Source: Pseudomonadota bacterium (GTDB taxonomy: Bacteria > Desulfobacterota > Syntrophobacteria > Syntrophobacterales > Syntrophobacteraceae). From it: DNA of 31,335 bases. Position numbers and translations under genes: made by a program. Under the pieces are notes generated by a model. The model was not told the DNA's origin. It worked only from the letters and a program-made list of their open reading frames with translations, and searched no databases. Location of the stretch: NCBI GenBank assembly GCA_023416335.1, contig JAEZHY010000007.1, forward strand, positions 1-31,335, written 5' to 3'. Every line of letters begins with the position of its first letter. Position 1 is the stretch's first letter. Of the stretch, positions 1 through 7,736 are shown one piece after another.

Positions 1-1
1 A

Positions 2-111
2 CACGGGCAACGTGGTTTTGGTTGCCCGTGCCGCAGGCAAGAGGGACTGGTAATTCTACGCGAAGCCTCTTGTCCTCCGGACCCAGGCAACGTTAAAGCC
101 TGTTGCCTGGG
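2..111. repeat. Cluster of three hairpins, two sharing GGCAAC/GTTGCC stems
   Basis: Three inverted repeats follow one another. The first is CACGGGCAAC (2-11) with GTTGCCCGTG (21-30), a perfect 10-bp stem. The second is CAAGAGG (38-44) with CCTCTTG (66-72). The third is CCCAGGCAAC (82-91) with GTTGCCTGGG (102-111), again a perfect 10-bp stem. The outer two share the core GGCAAC/GTTGCC and have nearly equal loops (9 and 10 nt). No T-tract follows, so a simple intrinsic terminator is not favoured. It could be a REP-like cluster or the 3' structure of a transcript entering from the left edge. Confidence 0.6.
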
Positions 112-370
112 CCACCCGCGCCGTTCGATTCTCATCGGCTTAAAGTGTACCTAAGGGTTTGATATTAAACGAGTTAAGGCAGGCAGCATAAAAAAATCTT
201 GTTCAAAAAACAAGAAAACGACCAATAGTAGTACAGCCTGCCGGCCCGCTCGGAGCATTCAACGGTCGAATCTTTTTGCCCCGGGAAAGATCTCTTTTTC
301 CCGGTTGTTCTTTGACATAATATTTTGACACAATATGCGGACGAAGGCTGAACCGGCGGGAAATCCCTTC
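112..370. other. Intergenic stretch without a recognisable gene
   Basis: Only short open frames are present, with no recognisable protein similarity and no convincing ribosome binding site. I see no RNA gene or strong promoter here. It separates the hairpin cluster from the phased-repeat array. Confidence 0.5.
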
Positions 371-601
371 CTGTGCGTCAGGCTTTTTCAACCCGTTTCA
401 ACCTTTGTCAAACCGGTGTAAGGCCTGCGTCAAGGTTTATCAGGGCTGCAAATCTCTTCCGTTCAGGGTTATTCAAGCTTTATCAAAGTCTATCAGGGTT
501 CTTCAGGGTAAAAAAATTTCGGACTTGAATTCCGGGGAGGGTGTCGATACCTCCGGAAACGGAAACTCGGGAGGGGAGGAAGCGGAAAAGCCGAATTCAA
601 A
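371..601 (+). repeat. Phased 10-bp repeat array plus conserved tail (left copy)
   Basis: The trinucleotide TCA recurs at 378, 388, 398, 408, 430, 440, 463, 473, 483, 493 and 503. That is an exact 10-bp step with two phase jumps, in units resembling TTTATCAGGG. A conserved tail follows with GAATTCCGGGGAGGGTGTC (527-545) and GCGGAAAAGCCGAATTCAAA (582-601). The same array and both tail blocks occur in reverse orientation at 29588-29800. The open frame across this stretch is low-complexity and is not taken as a gene. A period near one helical turn would put every unit on one DNA face, as expected for a protein-binding array, but that is inference. Confidence 0.8.
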
Positions 602-689
602 TACCGACCCGAGCAGAGAGGCAGGAAAACGCTGCTTTTCTTTCGGACCGAAAGAATGGCAGCCTCGAATGATTCGTAGAGCCCAGTAT

Positions 690-903
690 CGTCATTCCGG
701 CCCTTCTCTTCGATCAGGACGGGTTCATACCGGAATCCAGGCTTTTGGGGGAGGATTAATCGTGAATTCAAGACCTTAGAAACCTGGATCCCGGCTCAAA
801 AGCACTGCCGGGATGACGGATTGGGGGGCTTGGTCGCAAAAAGCCCGCTAAAGAAGCTCATCTCCATTTGGGCAACAGCCCCTCCTCCTTGGGAACCCCG
901 CCC
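690..903 (+). repeat. MITE-like dispersed element, copy A
   Basis: The core runs from CGTCATTCCGG (690-700) to CCGGGATGACG (808-818), which are 11-bp terminal inverted repeats with one mismatch. A related tail reaches TTGGGAACCCCGCC (890-903). An inverted copy lies at 22031-22208, a partial copy at 5464-5500, and the left half recurs at 31262-31335. No coding capacity is apparent. Small non-autonomous elements of this look are common in bacterial genomes; the transposase family that moves them cannot be told from this window. Confidence 0.75.
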
Positions 904-1034
904 CGGTAGGCAGGATAGTATATCCGGTACGTGCTGTCCAAAATTCTTGGCCAACCGGGACAGGGTTATTAAAGCAACAGCATTGACGATGAACCTCTGC
1001 CCACCCTGCCGCACTCGGGTATCTCTGAGATTAA

Positions 1035-1424
1035 ATTGTTGATTGTTTTCGTGATGTTAGGTCCTTCGAGTATCTGTCGGCCAAGACCGGGCCGGAACAG
1101 TTCCCTGCGTATCTGGCTCGAATGGAGAAGTATTTTGCGGGATTCAATCCTTACAACTGGGAATGGCAACTTAGGGCGGCAATGGGACATGATGTCTACA
1201 GGTCTTTCGGGGAGTCTCCAGAGAAGACTGCAGAGGCGATCCGGGCAAAAGCTCTGGTGATCGTGTCCCTCCAGGATCGGATGGTAAACCCCGAGCCTGC
1301 GCGTGCTTTTGCCGGTTCGATCAGGGCAAGACTGGTGGAGTTGAACAGCAATTGCGGGCATGCCGCTTTTATGTGCGACGGGGATAAACTGCGGGAGCCG
1401 GTGGCGGAGTTCCTGAGCGAATAG
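1035..1424 (+). pseudogene. C-terminal remnant of homoserine O-acetyltransferase-like alpha/beta hydrolase
   Basis: The frame is open from just after a stop at 1032-1034 and gives about 129 residues resembling the end of a MetX-type alpha/beta hydrolase. It has the helical segment with SFEYLSAKTG, then AIRAKALVIVSLQDRMV with the usual catalytic Asp, and LNSNCGHAAF with the usual catalytic His. The N-terminal half with the GxSxGG nucleophile elbow is absent, and upstream DNA is repeat sequence. The first ATG in frame is at 1122, inside the domain. I read it as a gene truncated at its 5' side, probably by the repeats next to it. Expression as a short protein cannot be excluded. Confidence 0.6.
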
Positions 1425-1524
1425 CGCGTCGATCGGTCTCGGGCTTCAATTTCATTTTCAGTTTTTCGTTGTCCTGCAATACCTTGTTTTGGACCGGGCT
1501 GTCCGAGTAAAGGGGCGTGGGCCT

Positions 1525-1923
1525 TTGAAGAAACTGTGCGAACCCGTAAACGAAGCCGAGCTAATCGTGATCAAGAGCCTTCTTGATAGCGAGGGGGCGT
1601 ACTATTTCGTTCAGGGTGACAACTTCGGGAGTCTTGAAGTTGGACCAAGGATAGGGCATTATAACGCAAAGGCGGTCAGGGTCCCTGACGACCAGTACGC
1701 CTGGGCCGTGAAAGTACTCGGGAGCGAAATTCGAGAAAGCAAGAATACGGACTCCGAACCTCATTACTCCCTGTGGGATCATGATTCGGATGATCCTGGA
1801 GTGCGTGTTTATTGGATGGTTCATGCCCGGTCGAATGCGGGAAAAAGGAAGAAAGGAGCGCCCCCGCCGGGTTTATACGAAATGACTGGCGTATATCCGG
1901 CAGGCTCGCCTGTATCACTGTAA
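1525..1923 (+). CDS. DUF2007-type small protein
   Basis: The N-terminal ~70 residues match the DUF2007 pattern: KLCEPVNEAELIVIKSLLDS, then YYFVQGDNFGSLE and a VRVPDDQYAWAVKVL strand-helix. Such domains are small PII-like ferredoxin folds annotated as putative signal-transducing proteins; the substrate or partner is unknown. I chose the TTG at 1525 because the conserved domain starts there and AGGGG lies 9 nt upstream (1511-1515). Another TTG at 1489 would add 12 residues without family support. The last ~40 residues, rich in Lys, Gly and Pro, are unlike the family and may reflect a late frameshift. The gene follows a decayed gene and faces no clear partner. Confidence 0.6.
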   Translation: MKKLCEPVNEAELIVIKSLLDSEGAYYFVQGDNFGSLEVGPRIGHYNAKAVRVPDDQYAWAVKVLGSEIRESKNTDSEPHYSLWDHDSDDPGVRVYWMVHARSNAGKRKKGAPPPGLYEMTGVYPAGSPVSL

Positions 1924-2297
1924 TCGCAATTTCGGGAATTAGAACGGTCGCTTTCTTGTTCAACCTGCAGAAGCGATATCAGCAAAAAAGCAGCTAATTC
2001 CTTTTTCGATTTGACAGGAGCCTCTGATCCGCGACTTTCATTGCCAAATCTCGTTTGGCTGATTCCATATCATGGCAGCCACCCCACTCGTCAAAATTCC
2101 GCACTTGATTCTTAAGGGAATGTAAATTCGGAATATGCATGACAGATGTCGTGTGCCGGTGATATTCACTGATTATCTTCTACTTAGAAGCGGATTGGTC
2201 TATGCTGGGACCCGGTTGCGATAGCTAAGCTCAATCTTGAGAAATGCCTTTTGGGCACAGTCTTATCGGACAAAAATCATCCTGATAACGATTTGGA
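1924..2297. other. Intergenic region upstream of the MucR gene
   Basis: No open frame with coding character and no RNA gene were recognised in these ~370 bases. The composition is more AT-rich than the neighbouring genes. It leads into the promoter for the MucR-type gene. Confidence 0.5.
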
Positions 2298-2325
2298 TTG
2301 CGTTTACTCTTATGGTTGTTATAAT
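2298..2325 (+). promoter_or_regulatory. Probable sigma-70 promoter of the MucR-type gene
   Basis: TTGCGT (2298-2303) and a perfect TATAAT (2320-2325) are separated by 16 bp. They lie about 58 bp before the start codon, leaving a short leader with AAGGA before the ATG. Promoter activity is inferred from sequence only. Confidence 0.6.
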
Positions 2326-2383
2326 TAGCTGTCTGCAATTGGCATATAGTGTATGAACCTCATCATCTAACCAAGGATCTCCA

Positions 2384-2929
2384 ATGCAAAAAAAATTGAT
2401 CGAAATCGCATCGGAAATCGTTCAGACGCAAGTTTCATTGACACCTATGACGGCGTCTGAAATAGCAGGGTCTTTGCGGCAGGTTTTTACCGCGCTTCAG
2501 GAATTACAGAAGGCGGAAACGACAATGTCCGAACTTGCCCCACAACCATCTGCAGCCGAATCCGATCAGGACTTTTTCCCAGAGGAAAAGCCTGCACTGA
2601 CTCCTGAGAATTCGATTCTCAATGATAAAGTGATCTGCCTGGAGTGCGGTGCTGAGATGAAGCAACTCACCCAGAAGCATCTGGTAGTTCATGGAATGGA
2701 CCAGAAGGAGTATAAAAAGAAATACGGTTTTCCGATGAAAACCCCCCTCGCGGCAAAGGCACTGACAAAGGCCAGGAGCAAGGCTGCCAAAAAGAGAGGA
2801 TTGCCTGAGAATCTCCAAAAGTTTATCGAAGCCAGAAGACAGTCAAAGGAAAAAGCGGCAGGTTCCGAATCAGAAGGCCCCGGGGCGCAGAGAGTAAAGA
2901 GGGTCAGGAGGAAACGTCCGACAAGCTAG
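2384..2929 (+). CDS. MucR/Ros-family zinc-finger transcriptional regulator
   Basis: This 181-residue protein matches the MucR/Ros family of DNA-binding regulators. Residues 83-125 hold the prokaryotic zinc finger with C85-x2-C88-x10-H99-x3-H103, followed by the conserved KEYKKKYGFP segment. The N-terminal MQKKLIEIASEIVQTQVS region is the usual MucR oligomerising helix. A variable linker (45-80) and a basic tail ending VKRVRRKRPTS are extra compared with alphaproteobacterial members of ~140 residues. MucR proteins bind AT-rich DNA and silence or tune many genes in an H-NS-like manner. The start ATG has AAGGA about 7 nt upstream and a good promoter. It is monocistronic here; its targets cannot be told from the sequence. 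Confidence 0.9.
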   Translation: MQKKLIEIASEIVQTQVSLTPMTASEIAGSLRQVFTALQELQKAETTMSELAPQPSAAESDQDFFPEEKPALTPENSILNDKVICLECGAEMKQLTQKHLVVHGMDQKEYKKKYGFPMKTPLAAKALTKARSKAAKKRGLPENLQKFIEARRQSKEKAAGSESEGPGAQRVKRVRRKRPTS

Positions 2930-3302
2930 TTGCGCGCCGAGTTTTCCGACCTGTTCGATTGCCGTCGCTTCTGTTGTTTTGCCGTTCGACTCGCGTGAGT
3001 GCGTCGGAACCGGAAGCGGATCTCAGCTCTGTCATGATTATCATTCGTACCTGGTCCTGCAGTTTAAAAACCTCCTGTGCAGGTACCGGGTTTATATGAT
3101 GGCAGTCGGTTGCCCATTGACTTCTGGAGCCCCCCACTTCTCCAGACTTGATGGACGGCGGTCGTTCGATCCCCCGCTTCAGATTTTGAGACAAGGGATT
3201 CATTTTCCCGGCGCTCAGGTATTCCCTCGATTGCCTGTTTAGATCGACTTCGGGACCTCGCCCGGAGTTTTGCGCAATAACAGCCGGATCTAATCAGCGT
3301 TG
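2930..3302. other. Intergenic region between MucR gene and lipoprotein gene
   Basis: No gene is recognised. A small perfect stem, TCTGGAG (3123-3129) with CTCCAGA (3140-3146), is present. The short open frames on both strands look like chance. Confidence 0.5.
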
Positions 3303-3341
3303 CTATTGCCGCTGCTCGACTGTGTCGGCCGGCGGCAATAG
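3303..3341. terminator. Stem-loop, possible terminator of the lipoprotein gene
   Basis: CTATTGCCGC (3303-3312) pairs perfectly with GCGGCAATAG (3332-3341) across a 19-nt loop. It lies about 80 bp beyond the stop codon of the minus-strand lipoprotein gene. No T-tract follows on either strand, so intrinsic termination is uncertain. Confidence 0.4.
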
Positions 3342-3420
3342 AATGAGTGCGCAGATCTTTTCCCGATTCAGGATTGGGTGCAGGACGTGCCGTTGCGTTG
3401 CCCCTCTCGGGCCTTAACGC

Positions 3421-3672
3421 TCACTGCCGAGTCTGTACGGCTCCGTCTATTGCCTCCGCCCTTTCGTCACTCAGTCCGATGGACTGAGCGGCCCGTGCTT
3501 TATCGATCGGCTTTCTTCCGTATTCCTGGACGGCCTCTTTGGCTTTCTGAGTTTGGGTGGTCGGGGCTGCATTCCTGTCAGCTTTTGTGGTATCGTTCTG
3601 CCTTGAACAGGAACAAAGACCTACGAAAAGAACCAACAAGGCAAACGCCAAAAACATGTTCAACCGGTTCAT
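3421..3672 (-). CDS. Small predicted lipoprotein
   Basis: The 83-residue product starts MNRLNMFLAF, has a hydrophobic segment over residues 6-18 and a lipobox LCSC with the lipidated Cys at 22. A polar mature part of about 60 residues follows, containing KEAVQEYGRKPIDKARAAQ. This is a typical small type II signal-peptide protein anchored at the cell envelope. I chose the ATG at 3672 because it begins the signal peptide; an ATG four codons upstream has a slightly better AGAAGG site. I do not recognise a named family, and no function is assigned. It is divergent from the acyl-CoA synthetase gene. Confidence 0.65.
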   Translation of the reverse strand: MNRLNMFLAFALLVLFVGLCSCSRQNDTTKADRNAAPTTQTQKAKEAVQEYGRKPIDKARAAQSIGLSDERAEAIDGAVQTRQ

Positions 3673-3922
3673 TTGCGATCCCATTCTTTTGAAATGCCTT
3701 CTGTTCCATGATGAAGTCATTAACGCATTTATCAATCGGTAATTTGACCGGCATCGGTTAGCGTTTTTCCGGATCAGAAGCTCTCTTCATTGCTCTTTCG
3801 CCTCTGGTAGACTAACTTCCATTCGGGACTGCTCCCGGTCTCAAAGACTCCGGCTATTCGGAGGAACGGCAGCATTCATATTGTTTGTGAATCGTCAATC
3901 CGGCTGCAAAGGAGTGAAACAC

Positions 3923-5416
3923 ATGTCGATCCTCCTCAAGGCACGTGCCGAAAGATTTCCGGACCGCACCGCGATCGTTTCGACGGAAGGCAGCTTTACC
4001 TACCGGGAACTTCTGGATGCCTCCCGCAGAGTCGCTTCTTATCTCCTCCAGGGAATGCCGGATCTGCAGGAGAGGCCGGTTGCCTTTCTTGCGCATCCGG
4101 GGTTCGATTATGTCGCCATCCAATGGGGGATCTGGCTGGCCGGCGGTATTGCCGTACCGCTGTCACTTTTTCACCCCCGTCCGGAATTGGAGTACGTTCT
4201 TCGGGATACCTCGCCTGCCGCTGTGATCGCCCAGCCGGATTTCAAGGACCTGATTGCGCCATTGGCAGAGGAACTCGGACTGAGGTTCGAATTCAGCGGC
4301 AACGCAATGAAACATCCAGAAGGATACCTCCCCGCCGTCTCGTCCGATCGAAGGGCGATGATCCTTTATACGAGCGGGACGACCGGGAAGCCAAAGGGCG
4401 TGGTTACGACGCATGGCAACATAGCGGCCCAGATCACGAGTCTTGTAGATGCCTGGGGATGGACCCCGGAGGACCGGATCCTGAACGTTTTGCCGATGCA
4501 CCATGTCCACGGGATCGTGAACGTCCTCTCCTGTGCCCTGTGGGTTGGTGCCGTATGCGAGATTTTTCCCCATTTCGATCCTTACGAAGTCTGGAATCGC
4601 TTTGTGCAGGGCGGATTGACGCTTTTTATGGCGGTCCCGACCATATACGTCAAGCTCATCGAGGTCTGGGAAAAGGCTTCGGAGGCGGAAAGGGCAAAAA
4701 TGTCGGAAGCCTGTCGCGGCATGCGGCTGATGGTTTCAGGCTCTGCCGCCCTTCCTGTGAGCACACTGGAAAAATGGCGGAAGATTTCCGGGCACGTACT
4801 GCTGGAGCGGTACGGCATGACGGAGATAGGCATGGCCCTGTCGAATCCTTTGCTTGGGCAACGGGTTCGCGGATCGGTCGGTTCCGCGCTGCCGGGTGTT
4901 GAAGCCAGAATTGTGGACGAAAGAGGTGTTGCGGTCGGACCCGGCGTCGCCGGGGAGATCGAGGTGCGCGGTTCGACTGTCTTTCTGGAGTACTGGGGCA
5001 ATCCGGAGGCGACCGCTAAAGCCTTCAGAAACGGATGGTTCATGACCGGCGATGTTGCAGTCGAGGAGGACGGATTATACCGCATCCTGGGACGCAGCAG
5101 CGTGGATATCATCAAGACCGGAGGCTATAAAGTCTCGGCTTTGGAAATCGAAGAGGTTCTCAGGACTAATCCCGACATAAGTGAATGTGCGGTGGTGGGT
5201 GTACCCGACCCGGTATGGGGAGAACGTGTCTGCGCTGCCCTGATCATCACGGAAGGGGCGCAAATGAAACTCGACTCTCTTCGCGAGTGGTCAAAGGAAA
5301 GGCTTGCCCCCTACAAGGTCCCGAAAGAGGTCGCGATAATGTCGGATCTTCCGAGAAACGCGATGGGAAAGGTATCCAAACCCGATTTGAAAGAGCTTTT
5401 CTGCCAAAAGCAGTAA
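3923..5416 (+). CDS. Malonyl-/methylmalonyl-CoA synthetase (ACSF3/MatB-like, AMP-binding)
   Basis: The 497-residue protein is an ANL-superfamily acyl-CoA synthetase that activates a carboxylic acid through an acyl-adenylate. It has the P-loop YTSGTTGKPKG (about 149-159), the LPMHHVHGIVN segment, ERYGMTEIGMAL (A5 motif), WFMTGDV (A7), and near the C-terminus RSSVDIIKTGGYKVS (A8) and PRNAMGKVSK with the catalytic Lys. The stretches VLPMHHVHG, MAVPTIY, RLMVSGSAALP and LLERYGMTEIGMALS closely follow those I know from ACSF3 and bacterial malonyl-CoA synthetases. That makes malonate or methylmalonate the best substrate guess. The ATG at 3923 has AAAGGAG 8 nt upstream and starts at the family's N-terminus; the longer frame from 3881 is unlikely. 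It stands alone, 16 kb from the ScpB-like gene that may use related acyl-CoAs. Confidence 0.85.
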   Translation: MSILLKARAERFPDRTAIVSTEGSFTYRELLDASRRVASYLLQGMPDLQERPVAFLAHPGFDYVAIQWGIWLAGGIAVPLSLFHPRPELEYVLRDTSPAAVIAQPDFKDLIAPLAEELGLRFEFSGNAMKHPEGYLPAVSSDRRAMILYTSGTTGKPKGVVTTHGNIAAQITSLVDAWGWTPEDRILNVLPMHHVHGIVNVLSCALWVGAVCEIFPHFDPYEVWNRFVQGGLTLFMAVPTIYVKLIEVWEKASEAERAKMSEACRGMRLMVSGSAALPVSTLEKWRKISGHVLLERYGMTEIGMALSNPLLGQRVRGSVGSALPGVEARIVDERGVAVGPGVAGEIEVRGSTVFLEYWGNPEATAKAFRNGWFMTGDVAVEEDGLYRILGRSSVDIIKTGGYKVSALEIEEVLRTNPDISECAVVGVPDPVWGERVCAALIITEGAQMKLDSLREWSKERLAPYKVPKEVAIMSDLPRNAMGKVSKPDLKELFCQKQ

Positions 5417-5463
5417 GAATCTCAAATGACGAGAAGTGCGGGGGGATGATTGCCCGGTCCCCG

Positions 5464-5500
5464 CGTCATTCAGGCGGCGCTTTTGAGCCGGAATCCAGCG
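5464..5500 (-). repeat. Partial copy of the MITE-like element
   Basis: CGTCATT at 5464 followed by CTTTTGAGCCGGAATCCAG aligns with the end of the dispersed element seen at 690-903 (reverse orientation) and 22111-22208. Only about 37 bp are recognisable, so this is a fragment. It lies just downstream of the acyl-CoA synthetase gene, after a weak GCGGGG/CCCCGC stem. Confidence 0.5.
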
Positions 5501-5785
5501 TAGCAGGCCGTCCCGATAGACCCCGATCCGAGTGGATGGACGGCGGCATCAAAGCTTGTGCCCATCCTAAACCAGTTCAGCATTCACCTTTCCATTGTGT
5601 TTTCGATAGCTTGATCGCCCAGGACAGAGCTTGGCCCCATGCCATGAATCCTCCCCCCGAGAATCACTGACTTGAAAATCCATTGCCGTTGAAGAGCTTC
5701 GAAGCTTCCCGGCCGGTTTACACGGCAACAACGCCGGCTTACGTTAACTTGTAAAACAACCGGTATTAGCCAGGGAGGAATGGAA
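5501..5785. other. Intergenic region
   Basis: No gene or RNA is recognised. It ends with the strong Shine-Dalgarno GGGAGG (5773-5778) of the next gene. Confidence 0.5.
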
Positions 5786-6115
5786 ATGAGAAAGGTAGCA
5801 TTGTCCTTTGGATTATTGATTTTGGTCCTCGCCGCCGTGTCGATTCCGCATACGGCTTATTCCGCTCAGAACACGGTTCCGTCCGGACCTCTTAAATTCA
5901 CTGCGGTCAATGGAGGTCTAACCAATCTGCTTTTGACATCCAACAATCCCGCCAGTACCGCGGAGTTCATCCAGGTGCGACGTTGCGGAAAAGTCTGGGT
6001 TCCGCCCCATCGGAATCGTTCTGGACGGTTTGTCGCCGGGCACTGGCGCTATAGACATTGGGTGCGGGGTCATTACGGCCCGCGCGGCAGATGGATTCCA
6101 GGCCGCTGTGTGTAA
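5786..6115 (+). CDS. Small secreted basic protein with Trp/His/Gly-rich tail
   Basis: The product has 109 residues. An N-terminal signal peptide (MRKVALSFGLLILVLAAVS, cleaved near the Ala-Tyr-Ser-Ala stretch) is followed by a neutral segment of about 50 residues. The tail is strongly basic and aromatic: WVPPHRNRSG, VAGHWRYRHW, VRGHYGPRGRW, IPGRC. The repeated hW-x-PGHW-like units resemble those of small periplasmic proteins of unknown function. Two Cys in the mature part (RRCGK and the penultimate residue) could form a disulfide. I chose the ATG at 5786 rather than 5780 because GGGAGG then sits 7 nt upstream. A second small exported protein follows 36 nt later, probably in one transcript. Confidence 0.65.
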   Translation: MRKVALSFGLLILVLAAVSIPHTAYSAQNTVPSGPLKFTAVNGGLTNLLLTSNNPASTAEFIQVRRCGKVWVPPHRNRSGRFVAGHWRYRHWVRGHYGPRGRWIPGRCV

Positions 6116-6151
6116 TCGTTCGTGCGGGTCTAAACAAGGAGACTCTATCCG

Positions 6152-6475
6152 ATGACATCAAGGAAAATATTGCCGCACTTAGCGGCCGCCTTTGTATTGA
6201 CTCTGATGCCGGCCGCGAATGCGTTCTCGGAAGGATATACGAACTACAACACCTGCTATGGTCCAAGCGGAATCTACTATGACACCGCTCCATGCAGCCA
6301 CGATTACGATTATGGAAACGGATACATGGGCGATGGGCATGGAGACGCAGACCGCGATCGGAGCAGTGATATCAGTCGTGGTGACGCCGGAGTCCACGGT
6401 GACCGCGGTGCCTTGGGGCCTTCCGAAGATCACGGGAGTGCAGGAAGTCACTCAGCAGGAAGCAATGGGCGATAA
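6152..6475 (+). CDS. Small exported Gly/Asp/Ser/His-rich protein
   Basis: The 107-residue product starts with a clear signal peptide (MTSRKILPHLAAAFVLTLMP, with cleavage likely after ANA). A Tyr-rich stretch with two Cys follows (TCYGPSGIYYDTAPCSHDYDYG), and then a hydrophilic Gly/Asp/Ser/His tail without predicted fold. AAGGAG lies about 12 nt upstream of the ATG. I recognise no family. Its position directly after another small exported protein suggests a joint envelope role; low-complexity His/Asp-rich tails can bind metals, but nothing here proves it. Confidence 0.55.
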   Translation: MTSRKILPHLAAAFVLTLMPAANAFSEGYTNYNTCYGPSGIYYDTAPCSHDYDYGNGYMGDGHGDADRDRSSDISRGDAGVHGDRGALGPSEDHGSAGSHSAGSNGR

Positions 6476-6698
6476 GTTGCAGGACATCTTTGAGAATTCC
6501 TTCATGCATCCGCTTGAGCTGAGCCTTACAGGAGGTTGCCGAGGATTCCTGTTCTTAGTTTCACTCCGAATTCCGAGGAAAGATAACATTTTGTCATGAG
6601 TGTATGAAAATAAGAAATTTGACTGTGCAGTAATCTTTCCTCTATACCTCCATAAGGGGAGTCAGACCAAGAAACAGGGGGGCAAACGGGGGGATGAG

Positions 6699-6977
6699 AT
6701 GAGGGACAGGAGGTATTCCGGAATTGTGGGGATCAGGGGCAAGGAATCGGACGGCAAGTCCTTTCCTCTTGTGCAGGCGCCCGATCAAAAGATCCTCAAG
6801 GTAGTTCAAATCAGGGGGGATGACTATCTGTGTGCCCAGATCGCCGAGATGGGAATTGTTCCCGGTTCTTCTTTGCGAGTGCGCCGGATAGGGGCATTCT
6901 GTCTCGTTCGAGTAAACAAAAAGCGGCATATCGTTAGTCTTGGCCGCAAGATATCCGAGAAAATCATGGTATGCTGA
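6699..6977 (+). CDS. Stand-alone FeoA-domain protein
   Basis: The 92-residue protein carries a FeoA (SH3-like) domain from about residue 23: PLVQAPDQKILKVVQIRG, DDYLCAQIAEMGIVPGSSLRV, then a strand ending in the HIVSLGRKISEKIMV segment. The motif AEMG(I/L)xPG is the family hallmark. FeoA domains act with the ferrous-iron transporter FeoB or are fused to DtxR-type regulators. Neither feoB nor a regulator is next to it, so an iron role is by family only. The ATG at 6699 follows a G-rich stretch (AAACGGGGGG); upstream frame extension to 6600 has no domain support. A strong GC-rich hairpin sits right after the stop codon. Confidence 0.75.
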   Translation: MRDRRYSGIVGIRGKESDGKSFPLVQAPDQKILKVVQIRGDDYLCAQIAEMGIVPGSSLRVRRIGAFCLVRVNKKRHIVSLGRKISEKIMVC

Positions 6978-6982
6978 TCGGG

Positions 6983-7008
6983 AGGGGGGAGGCACGATTC
7001 CCCCCTCT
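6983..7008 (+). terminator. GC-rich hairpin after the FeoA gene
   Basis: GAGGGGGGA (6983-6991) pairs perfectly with TCCCCCCTC (7000-7008) over an 8-nt loop, starting 5 bp beyond the stop codon. The T-tract is missing, so it may stabilise the 3' end rather than terminate by itself. Confidence 0.5.
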
Positions 7009-7079
7009 GGTAAATGCATTTCAATAACCATCCGAGTTTCCCTCAGTCGGGAATGGCGCAGAGTTTTTGCCTGATGCTA

Positions 7080-7121
7080 AAAGAAAAACGGGCAAGGTGC
7101 CTGAACTGACCCTGCCCGTTT
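7080..7121 (-). terminator. Rho-independent terminator of the FMN reductase gene
   Basis: Read on the minus strand, AAACGGGCA and TGCCCGTTT (7113-7121 and 7086-7094) form a 9-bp stem. A T-rich run follows (complement of 7080-7088). It lies about 37 bp beyond the stop codon of the reductase gene. Confidence 0.75.
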
Positions 7122-7157
7122 CTCCCGACTGTATCAGTCGGTGTTCCTGCTGCACTT

Positions 7158-7736
7158 TCAGTGCGTCTTGCCGAGTTTGCGCGTCCAGTCGACCAGGTTT
7201 CTCAGAAGACTCCGGATCAGCTGTTTTCCCGTTTCGTCGGTGTAATTCCCCGCGTTGTCAAACTTGGTGGCGGCGTTTGCAATCATTACTTCCGGCTGGT
7301 TGACCGGGTACATGTTCAGGAACACAAAGGACTGGCGCAGGTGGTACTGCGCACGCGCCGTACCAAGCATACCGATGGACGCTCCCATGATCGCGACGGG
7401 TTTATCCGTCCAGGCGCTGTCGCCGTATGGCCTGGATGCCCAATCGATTGCATTCTTGAGCACGCCGGGTATGGAGTAGTTATACTCGGGCGTTACAAAG
7501 AGAATTGCGTCCGCTGCCCGGATTGCGGCTTTCAGGTCAACGACTTTTTGCGGCGGATTTTTTTCTTCATCTTCATTAAACCCCGGGATGCCGTCGAGTT
7601 CGAAAATTTCGAGTGTTGCGTCTTCGGGCACCAGGGACTTTGCAGCCCGCAGTACGGCGCGGTTGTAAGAGCCTTTTCGCAGGCTGCCCGCAATGCCCAG
7701 TATTTTCACCGGCTTGTTTGAACTCTCCGCATTCAT
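7158..7736 (-). CDS. NAD(P)H-dependent FMN reductase (flavodoxin-like)
   Basis: The 192-residue product belongs to the NADPH-dependent FMN reductase family, flavodoxin-fold enzymes that reduce FMN, quinones or metal oxyanions with a tightly bound FMN. It shows the FMN phosphate loop GSLRKGSYN near the N-terminus. It also shows the PEYNYSIPGVLKNAIDWASRP segment that packs on the isoalloxazine, and a GASIGMLGTARAQYHLRQ stretch typical of chromate/quinone reductase members. I chose the ATG at 7736 because AGGAGG lies 6 nt upstream and the domain begins soon after; the longer frame from 7814 lacks support. It is a single gene, divergent from the histidine kinase gene, with its own terminator. The physiological acceptor is unknown. 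Confidence 0.85.
   Translation of the reverse strand: MNAESSNKPVKILGIAGSLRKGSYNRAVLRAAKSLVPEDATLEIFELDGIPGFNEDEEKNPPQKVVDLKAAIRAADAILFVTPEYNYSIPGVLKNAIDWASRPYGDSAWTDKPVAIMGASIGMLGTARAQYHLRQSFVFLNMYPVNQPEVMIANAATKFDNAGNYTDETGKQLIRSLLRNLVDWTRKLGKTH

Noticed and set aside
405..779. Open frame of 124 codons on the plus strand
   Set aside because: It runs across the phased repeats and the MITE-like element, has low-complexity composition and no ribosome site; the repeat structure explains it.
969..1361. Minus-strand frame of 130 codons
   Set aside because: It is the complement of the hydrolase remnant, whose plus-strand frame shows recognisable motifs.
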